A stretch of DNA of 64,000 nt from Rhyzopertha dominica (taxonomy: Eukaryota > Arthropoda > Insecta > Coleoptera > Bostrichidae): NCBI GenBank assembly GCA_025024175.1, contig QCXZ01000138.1, positions 45,231,092 through 45,295,091 of the forward strand, read 5' to 3'. The position numbers and the translations under genes are program-made. Below, piece by piece: positions 56,568 through 64,000 of this stretch; within the stretch, counting starts at the first letter, position 1, and each line of letters starts with the position of its first letter. The notes beneath the pieces are model-generated. The model saw nothing but the letters and a program-made list of their open reading frames with translations. It had not been told where the DNA came from and did no database searches.

Positions 56568-57229
56568 CATTGAATAGTTTTGTGATTTAGTCAAAATGAA
56601 AGAAGTTTATTTTTCCTGTAACAGTGACAGCTTCGGCAACAATCACAGATTCAGTGTTCAAAATTTGCAGCAAATTAAAAGCGATTCCTTCAAGGAACGT
56701 GCAGTTATACAAAAGAGCGGATAAAGAAAACTGTAAAGATTTTAAGGAATATTGCAGTATGTTTTTCCACTTACATACGCTTTTTTGATAGCTCAAATGA
56801 AGAATCGCCAAAAATAGAAAGCGTATAGCTATGCTACTCTTTTCACAGCTATAAATTGAAAGTTTCGCAGACTTGAAATTTTATGGTGAACTTTTAAGTT
56901 TGCGCAAGCAAAGACGATAGTTAGCTATAGAAACTAAAAATGCATACCGCACGAAATAATAGAAATTGGCAAACATATTACACAGCAATGGATCGAGTTA
57001 AAGATACGCGTGTGGCAACGTTTTTGAGCCAGACACTTCGAATTACACCAGTCATAGGGTGTGTCACTTGCTCACAAGTTTTCTAGAGCTTTGGAAACAA
57101 TCTAATGATTTTTTGCTCTTTAATTCTCTCTTATAACATCCGGTGTTCACCTAACTATATTATCCCCGATAATTCCTTAAAAAAGACTCTTCTGTAAGAA
57201 TTATTTGTCTTTAATTCCAAACACTCTCC
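56568..57229. other. AT-rich DNA, nothing assignable
   Basis: No supported feature. Confidence 0.4.
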
Positions 57230-57540
57230 GGTCATAAAACCCCGCAATAAAAAAACCTCGCTAGCTTCCTTCCACTGTGCGTCGGCTTCCCATTGATATG
57301 GAGATGTGCTTATAGTCCATAATATGCTTCAACGGCACAAGCCGTCCCTCCCCGTTCGCTTTTCTGCTTCGGCCACGTTAACCGGGGATCCTTTACACGC
57401 CACTTTGTAGCGCCTCTTTTCAACAATTGCCAGCAAATTGAAATTGATCATCTCTACTCGAATAATAATGGACCCCGATGCTTCGGGGGACCCCCAGGTT
57501 TTTTCCTAACGGGCGGAGGGAGAAAATCCCACCTTTGGTT
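57230..57540. promoter_or_regulatory. GC-richer island, candidate cis-regulatory element
   Basis: Non-coding block with GTTAACCGGGGATCC (about 57378) and AATTGAAATTGATCATC, ending in the GC-rich inverted sequence CCCCGATGCTTCGGGGG (about 57474-57490), a small stem-loop. Regulatory role is inferred. Confidence 0.35.
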
Positions 57541-57689
57541 ACACGTATTTTTTAAGAAGAGGTATTTTCAACGCGTTATTAAATTATATAATAAAATTAT
57601 AAAAATAAACCATATAACAGATGGGAGCCATTACTGAAAGACACTGAAATTTTAATATTAATATCAAAAAGCGTCACAAAAGGTGAACA

Positions 57690-57870
57690 TGGAAAAATAT
57701 ACGGTCATTTAGCGCAAGCGAAAGAGTTATAAGTATTTTTTCTTTTACTGATTTGTGGACAAACATTTCAAGAAATGGACTCATTTACCTGCACGTTACG
57801 TTAAGGTTTTCACCTTCATTCATTTTAGAGACCGTCAGTTATTGCGCTTAGAGTGTATTATAGATCTACA
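57690..57870 (+). pseudogene. hAT transposase trace
   Basis: One plus-strand frame (from about 57738) reads FSFTDLWTNISRNGLIYLHV followed by TLRF, resembling the 'SxTTDxWTSxxxxxYxxVTxHF' block at the start of the hAT transposase catalytic domain. Stops flank it on both sides and no dimerisation (hATC) block was found. It may belong with the hAT-like end at 59332. Confidence 0.45.
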
Positions 57871-59139
57871 TCTTTCTACATAGTGGCAGCATTTCCACAG
57901 TTCATTTCTTATTCTATTTAAATTTCCAACATATCGAGGTGTCTTCCTGAATTTAATTTGTGATAAAAAAGATTGGTCCTAAAATTTTACTTTTCTCAAG
58001 GTCACAAAGCGCCTGTTTTAATTTTGTATTTCCAAAGTTTTTCTAACATTCTCGATGTTTTTACGTGTGATACCATTTTTAGTGTTAAAAGTACCTGGAG
58101 ATGCTGTAAAGATCAATTCATCGCTCCGCAGAACATTTTTAGCGCACGACCACAAAGGAAAAATTTCATTATTTTATTTTTTTGAATTCTTAGACATACA
58201 CACGATATTCTATTCTTTTATCCAATTTAGGATAAGCTTCGGTTTTCAACACATTCTCTTACCTACTTAACTAGACCCAAAGGTTGCTTTCTCACCTAAG
58301 CAAATTCACTAAAAGCTAATAGTAACGCCAAAACAAATAAACACATCCCAAATTAAAGATCGTTAAACTCACACTACCTTGTTGAAAAGGATAGTATATG
58401 TCGGATGTTTCAAGATTTACAAGAAATGAAATGGGTTCTCCGATGAGATGACTATGAAGTCACTTATTGACCCTTTGATCGATGTCAACATATTGAATTA
58501 GAATCTTGGTGTCAAACGATGACTTATCTGTATTAGTATAGTGACAGTTATTCATTACGATCTTCAAAAAATAGTAGTGATTAAATCTAAAACCAGTCAC
58601 CTCAAACCAAAGCTGAAATAAGAGTTGTGCACACTGTCATAAAATATACCTATATTGAGATATCTATTTTGTGTTAAATTAGAATTTATTCAAATAAAAC
58701 TATTAATTAGATATGTTGCTATTTCGTAAAAACAGAAAAGCCAAGTACTCACTAGTGTTTAAATAGTTTTGAAAAGTATGTGCTAAAAAAGAATTTACGG
58801 CATTTGGGGATTTATTACGAGAATTAATTTATGGAACATTCAACCAGCACAAATAAAATTTTTGCTTTATGTTGCAACTGTATTACCATTTATAATACAA
58901 GGTGCACATGTACATACGTCGATGAAAGGTAAACCATTTTTAATACTTAATCTGGCATTTTAACGTGTACGATGTTTTATGAAAATTCAATTATATACAC
59001 AAAATGTAGCCTCCAATAAATTATTTATATCGGCACGATTTACACAACTGTAATGTTGTTCAATAAGTAGAGTTTGTACTAAAACCGTAATCTTGCTATA
59101 TTATGATTTGGCGGAGTAGGAATAAAAATACATATGCTA
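57871..59139. other. AT-rich DNA, nothing assignable
   Basis: Possibly the decayed body of a hAT element, but no motif is clear. Confidence 0.3.
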
Positions 59140-59149
59140 TACTATAGTA

Positions 59150-59332
59150 CAGTCGTTGCCACTTTTTTTTCGCAACTTTAATGGCGTATAACGAGGATAT
59201 GGTTGGTAACAAAATAAATTATTCGATACCACTCTGATTGGTATCGATCCAGCGAAATATCGAAACACCAAGTATCGATACAAAATATCGGGTATCGAAA
59301 GCAAAAGTATCGATACACATCGCCCAACACTA
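59150..59332 (+). repeat. hAT-like element end with an ATCGATAC array
   Basis: The segment ends GCCCAACACTA (59322-59332), the reverse complement of a typical hAT end (TAGTGTTGGGC). It is preceded by five or more copies of TATCGATAC/ATATCG-like motifs in about 110 bases (59222-59316). Subterminal arrays like this bind hAT transposases; ATCGAT is also the core of DREF/BEAF-type sites. The opposite end and an eight-base target duplication were not found. Confidence 0.55.
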
Positions 59333-59340
59333 GTGCAATC

Positions 59341-60339
59341 ATGTGCGGGAAATTTGCTAGGCATTAGAAGAAACATGACTTTCCAATCAATCGATCTAAG
59401 AACCTTTGATCACCGTGCCACAGTGTTAGGTACGTAAAGAAAAAACAGGTTCAGAATCTTTAATGTGTGCTTCGTGGAACAGCCATGGATTCCAGACCAA
59501 TAAAGGCACTCAAAGAATCAATGAAAAAGAGAAATTGAATAAAAAATTTGAATTATTAGTTCGCTTATTAACTCACAGAAATCCTTTGTTAGATAGCAGT
59601 TCGTGAAATATCTAACGTGGCCCAAAACCACTGTCGCCTGAGTTCTTACACATTTTTTTATTACTGTATATCTCATCTGACGAAACTTATGAACTAATTC
59701 CATGACACATCCATGACGTACATGTTTATCTACACATCTTTCTATAAATGCACTTGCCGTCGATTTAGCACATTGTTTAACAAAAAATATAGCTCCTACT
59801 GCAAGTAATATTAAAGTACAATAAAACATTTGGCAATAGTTCAACCCGGCTACTGTAGAAGCTTGCGAAAAAATTTATTATCATCAGGATTTATATAATC
59901 TACAAAATCATTCCACTGTCTGATCACAAATGCAATTCTGATCAGCTGTTGCATTCGCCATACTACTCCTTGGCAACTTAGACGCATTTTATTTGGCACC
60001 AAATTTTAGATGTCCGAGAGTGAGTAATGCCAGAATTTTTTATCGGGAATATAGTTCTAGTATTTAAATGGGGAAACACTAATTGTCCTATTTTTATTGC
60101 AGGAAAATTCATGAGATCGGAGACCATAACGGGTGAGTTAACAATTTCTTGTTCCCTAAGGAGACCATGACAGGAAAGCCGCCTTGATAGCTGTTAACAT
60201 TCATTGAATGCAGTATAAACATAATTACGCGATTAACATTGAATTACAATAGTCTGAAAGATAAAAATTGTAAGGGCTGTGGGCACACTCGCTTGTAAAA
60301 CCACAGTGTGTGCTAATAATAGGACATATTTACTACTTC
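59341..60339. other. AT-rich DNA with one unassigned 108-codon frame
   Basis: The minus-strand frame at 59518-59844 starts with a hydrophobic stretch (LILLAVGAIFFV) and is cysteine-rich, but has no family resemblance. It is not called as a gene. Confidence 0.35.
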
Positions 60340-60740
60340 CGCCATAAATATCCGATACGGACCTTTTTATTCCATTCCACGTATATATCTGTCGGCCTGG
60401 CCCGCGGGCGCAATTCCCACGTTAACGCTAACGAACCATATTAACATTTAACTTAACGAAGCTGCCAATAACGCAAATAATAATTTCGCGTTTGCAGAGA
60501 GGCGTCGTCGTAAATAGATCGGCAGTTTAAGTCGATATCCACCGACTTAACGCACCAGTTTATAAGATATTTATTGCGAGCGAATCTGTCAGATACCGTT
60601 CGCGAAATTCCGTGTAGAAAGCGCGGAGAAAATTATGACGAACGCTCGCCTGATTGATGTTTATTGATCGATGGCGGAGGCGAACTTTCTACACAGGCGT
60701 AATTTGCGGTTTCAGCCAGGAATTAAAGTGAAACACAAAA
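60340..60740. promoter_or_regulatory. GC/CpG-rich island with PBC/Hox-like sites
   Basis: One of the clearest islands. TGATTGATGTTTATTGATCG (60651-60670) overlaps PBC (TGATTGAT) and AbdB/Cdx-like (TTTATTG) cores, and GATATTTATTGCGAGCG (about 60567) repeats the TTTATTG core. Further CpG-rich strings include GGCCCGCGGGCGC and GTTCGCGAAATTCCG. No coding frame is present. Enhancer function is inferred. Confidence 0.5.
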
Positions 60741-61079
60741 ATCAAGGATAAGTTTCCAGACTGGTTGCAGTTCCTGCACTTTTTTCTTATATTTGGTTTA
60801 ATTTCTTCAGGAACACATTTAACCTGCTCCACTTTTCTCTTGATATTCCTTCATTTTACTCACCAAAGAGAAAACATAATACGGTTGATGGCCGCTAGGT
60901 GACATCTGCCTTGGTTATTCACTCGGATTACATGACTCATAGATCATAAGCTTTAATTGGCTATTCAGTTCAGCTTAAGTATTTCAGCATCCCTCTACGA
61001 TCAGAGCCACCCCTTAAAAAATTCCGGCGTCATCAAACCATAATCTGCGGCGATTCTTTTTGGTTCAGTGAGATTGCAT
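60741..61079. other. AT-rich DNA, nothing assignable
   Basis: No supported feature. Confidence 0.4.
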
Positions 61080-61410
61080 CAATTAACTTCGAATTTGAAG
61101 TTGTCCCACAAAAAGAAATTCAAACTGTCAAATCGGGCGACCTAACTGGACATTCGGTATAGGAACATCTAGAAGATGAGTGTGTTTTCTTGGATACTTA
61201 CGTCTTCTTCCAGTACTTTGGTGATTAGAGGGTTAACGAGGTCTTCTAACAACTGCAAATAACTATCAGTCAAATTGCGTTTAAAAGAATTGCCTAATAA
61301 CGCGATCGCCCATAATGCTCGCCATAATGCCTGCCCAAACGTCCAATTTTTGAGTCGTTGGGACTTGACGCCTAATGAAAATGTGTGGGTTGATATCACT
61401 TGCATCAGAG
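61080..61410 (-). pseudogene. Relic of a mariner-related (DDE_3-like) transposase
   Basis: The minus-strand frame 61169-61405 reads FGQALWRALWAIALLGNSFK, then NLTDSYLQLLEDLVNPLI and LEEDVSIQENTLIF. These match the block between the first and second catalytic residues of the same family as 4540-5070 and 25370-26240 (whose next block would be QxDGAxPH, here deleted). After a stop, LNFFLWDNFKFEVN corresponds to the 'PLDFFLWGxLKxxVY' block that carries the third position. Confidence 0.6.
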
Positions 61411-61499
61411 AAACTAATGTTCACCTGTTTCATTAATCAAGCTCTCAATAAAAATTTTTCAAAATTGTAAACAACGATCCGAATCGTCGTCGTTTAATT

Positions 61500-62400
61500 C
61501 TTGAACAAGTTTTATGTTGTATGTAATTTTATTTGCAAATTTCCTATCCTTTGCCATGTCTTCCATTGTTTCCGATTATATTTTCTTATGCTGCCTCCTT
61601 CATCCCTTTTCCTCTGTATTAGTCTGCCTAGTCTTCTTCTTCCTCTATAATTGTATACCATCAACGTATTTAGCATACAGGTATCATTCCTCTTATATCT
61701 ACCATCCATCTCCAGCGCTGTGCGTTTTCACCATTTTTGCTATGCTTGGTTCATTGAAAGAATCTTATACATCTTTATTTATTCTTCTTCTCCATGCATT
61801 GTTCTCAAACTTTCCTCCAAATTTTTGTCTCGATACTTCTATTTCCCATATTTCAATTATTTTTACTTCTTTCTTCGTAATAGTCCATACCTCACTTCCA
61901 AAATCATTGTCTTATTACAGCTTTTTGTATACTTACTTTCAGCTTCAGTCTTCCTTCCTATCCTTTTACCTTTAAATATCATGCCTGTATGTATTCTTCA
62001 TCTGTCCAGGACATGTATTTCTTTGTTATTTCTAGTCTCATCGCTTTTGCTGATCGTTCTAATCTGTTTACAACCTGCATCATTTCTTTTGCCGTTCTTG
62101 TCTTACTGTATGTACATTTACGTAAGCTGCGCATTGACATATCTGCCCTCCTGTATTTATGTTTACCTGTCGCATTACACTCCCTCTAGAGCCATGTAAA
62201 GCGGAATCGGTGCTGGAGGATCTCCTTGTCTTTACCATTTTCTGCATAATGATTTCCTGTTTTCTAACTAATGTAGCGTCATCTTTATCGTTGTATGTTC
62301 CTTTAAGTAAGTGCTTGCAATAGCTGTTCTCTATTATACTTCATTAAAATCTACAAACAGTGCGTAAGTTTCTTATTTATAAGTATGCAGTTGCATGCCA
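61500..62400 (-). pseudogene. LINE relic with RT traces and C-terminal tail
   Basis: Minus-strand pieces include YALFVDFNEV (about 62350) and RQGDPPAPIPLYMALEGV (about 62210), the 'RQGDxLSPxLFNxALE' RT block. MQVVNRLERSAKAMRLEITK followed by KYMS (about 62060) matches the post-YADD region. KKEVKIIEIWEIEV (about 61870), FGGKFENNAWRRRINKDV and NEPSIAKMVKT (about 61740) are tail blocks. Finally RGRRRLGRLIQRKRDEGGS lies in the open frame 61512-61709. It is the same broad type as 18190-19330 and 30240-31420, with many stops. Confidence 0.7.
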
Positions 62401-62552
62401 ATTTGTCAGGCTACAGGTCACTTCCTTTAGGAAGTAGTACCCGTTAAGGCAGCTAGGTGGCTTTGTCATCATGTCAGTGTAATGCTGACAGATGGCATCT
62501 AAATTCTTACTTACATCATACCATTGCTTTGGTATATAGGCAAAACCAGTTC

Positions 62553-62656
62553 TATGCCGTGCTGTCTGCACTAGACCTAACTGCACTGATGAGCTTTAAT
62601 GACAGCGAAATAGATCTATCTGCAGTTGGCTGAGGTGCAGACAGCACAGCATAGAC
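62553..62656. repeat. Hairpin-forming inverted repeat
   Basis: CTATGCCGTGCTGTCTGCAC (about 62554) and GTGCAGACAGCACAGCATAG (about 62635) are reverse complements with one mismatch. Pairing resumes inward (CTAACTGCA/TGCAGTTGG), giving arms of about 35 bases around a loop of about 30. It could be a small fold-back element or a structured RNA; no other copy was seen here. Confidence 0.6.
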
Positions 62657-64000
62657 ATGCATTTTAAGGTACTCTCAAAGCTCTCCCCTTGTATTTGCCT
62701 GTGGGCAAATGTGTGATCCATTGTTTTTCTGTCACTCTTAACTGTCTAATTTCATTCTATTACCTTCCTTCATCAATTTATTTTTTTATACTCATTAGTT
62801 AGTTTATTCTATCTCTTCTGTGACGGCAAGTCCTCTTATTTTGGTCTCGTTCTCTTTAACCTTCACTATCTGGTATATAGTCATTTCCTCTTTCACAACT
62901 AGGTATAGCAAAGCAATATTGCCGAGAATTAGGTATACCTACATGTCTATCCCAAACTGTTAGTTTCCATATTAGCTATAAGCGTTCTTACTCTTGCCAT
63001 TTATCTAATTAGCTTACCACCTGCCATTTTCAAATTAATAAATTTGAAAGGTAAGAGTAGGTTACGTAATATCTTTAACCACAGCAATTGGTACTTGAAG
63101 TTACGTATGTTTTATGTCCGTTTCGAAACAAACAAAGTGTATGTCATGTTGATGAGGAATCTCATGAACTTAAAATCTCTTCAAACGGTCATGTACAAAA
63201 CGTTTATTTCTTTATCAGATGACGCATTCTTTTCATATAACGACCAACAGTTTTATTACTGTTTAAATCGTCGCCGTTAGTGCATCCTTCTTTAACCAAT
63301 ACGATCGCTTCTGTCAACATACGTACTGTGTCATGTCCACAGCCATTAAACATCATTAACCGTTAGCCAGTTGCTATAAAAGTATATAAAAACGAATTGT
63401 ATCGCGTTACGTTTGACTGATTTAGGATGTATAAACAACTATGTTATTTAAGCATTACGATTAGAAAAAAAAGAAGGTTAACGACGAATATTAAGAAATA
63501 ATTGGTAGTAGTAGATAAATAATTTCATAAAAAGAACGACAGGATTTCTCTTCTGGATTTCTTAGATATGCTCAATATTTCCAAAATACTTAGCCTCGTT
63601 AAGTAAACCTTCACTGATGTCCAAGGACAAACATTTTATACGCGTTTAATTGGATGTCGGTTTCAAAACATGTCGGGACAGTAGGTAATATATCAGCTAG
63701 ACAAAATACATCTGCCCGTTAAAGAGCACTAATAGGTGAGAAAATGGTGGGCCATTAATCTAGAGTCCGAGGTAAGCAAACGAAATTCTTTTACAATTTT
63801 AAATGTCACGTGTACACGATCGGGAAGCAAAATTGATGACCGAATAGGCACAATGGCGGTAGTAATGACTTCCTTATAGTAGAATTGATCTCTCGTGCAA
63901 TTTTGATTTGGGGATATAAGAGCTTGTAACATAATACTAAACAAATCCTACCACTTTAACTTATTAGAAGTTATTGAACTGCAAAATTCTAACATAACTC
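62657..64000. other. AT-rich DNA to the window edge; one TATA-like site
   Basis: CTATAAAAGTATATAAAAAC (63374-63393) is a strong TATA-like string after GTTAGCCAGTTG, but no gene follows. An open frame at 63044-63280 has no family resemblance. Confidence 0.35.

Noticed and set aside
59518..59844. 108-codon minus-strand open frame with a hydrophobic N-terminus
   Set aside because: No family resemblance or splice context. AT-rich DNA of this length yields such frames by chance.
61514..62199. Long plus-strand open frames of 153 and 182 codons rich in F, L, S and Y
   Set aside because: They are the antisense shadow of the purine-rich LINE relic on the minus strand.
1..64000. CRISPR arrays, operons or prokaryotic genes
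   Set aside because: No regularly spaced repeats or bacterial gene layout; all recognisable proteins are animal transposon families.

Overview
This window reads as nuclear DNA of an arthropod, most likely an insect. It is strongly AT-rich, has no operons or ribosome-binding sites, and carries many animal transposon families: mariner, pogo/Tigger, hAT, other IS630-Tc1-mariner types, non-LTR (LINE) retrotransposons, a Gypsy fragment and tRNA-derived SINE-like units. Isolated 'n' bases suggest a draft assembly. The species cannot be named from the sequence, and no host protein-coding exon could be recognised.

Two components alternate. The first is transposon debris. The only intact gene is a mariner transposase of 359 codons (10448-11527, minus strand). 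It lies in a 1331-bp element with identical 31-bp terminal inverted repeats flanked by TA (10350-11680). A 2566-bp pogo-type element (54000-56565) has perfect 25-bp terminal repeats and TA flanks, but its transposase reading frame is broken at about five points. Older relics are: mariner (5744-6630, 40240-40910, 42560-43420); a mariner-related family with QxDGAxPxF motifs (4540-5070, 25370-26240, 61080-61410); a Tigger/jerky-like relic (52150-52740); an SDNCxGQN transposase-like protein (2040-3110); hAT traces (57690-57870, 59150-59332); LINE fragments (16490-16860, 18190-19330, 28550-29390, 30240-31420, 61500-62400); and Gypsy RNase H (33300-33504). Non-autonomous or fold-back repeats lie at 7846-8016, 14638-15360, 44484-45476 and 62553-62656.

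The second component is about twenty islands of 150-1000 bp that are clearly richer in GC and CpG than their surroundings. They lack coding signatures and repeat ends but contain good matches to animal transcription-factor sites (PBC/Hox-like, TCF, POU octamer, CAGGT boxes, an NF-kB palindrome). They recur every few kilobases, for example at 560-960, 3290-3800, 7030-7620, 14020-14520, 29570-30110, 31440-32510, 39170-39600, 41990-42480, 45570-46090, 49040-49620 and 60340-60740.

My interpretation, which is inference, is that the window is a gene desert or very long intron in the regulatory neighbourhood of a developmental gene. Candidate enhancers would be kept while the DNA between them fills with decaying transposons. 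The stretches between listed features are AT-rich DNA in which I see nothing assignable; they are entered explicitly where longer than about 300 bases.
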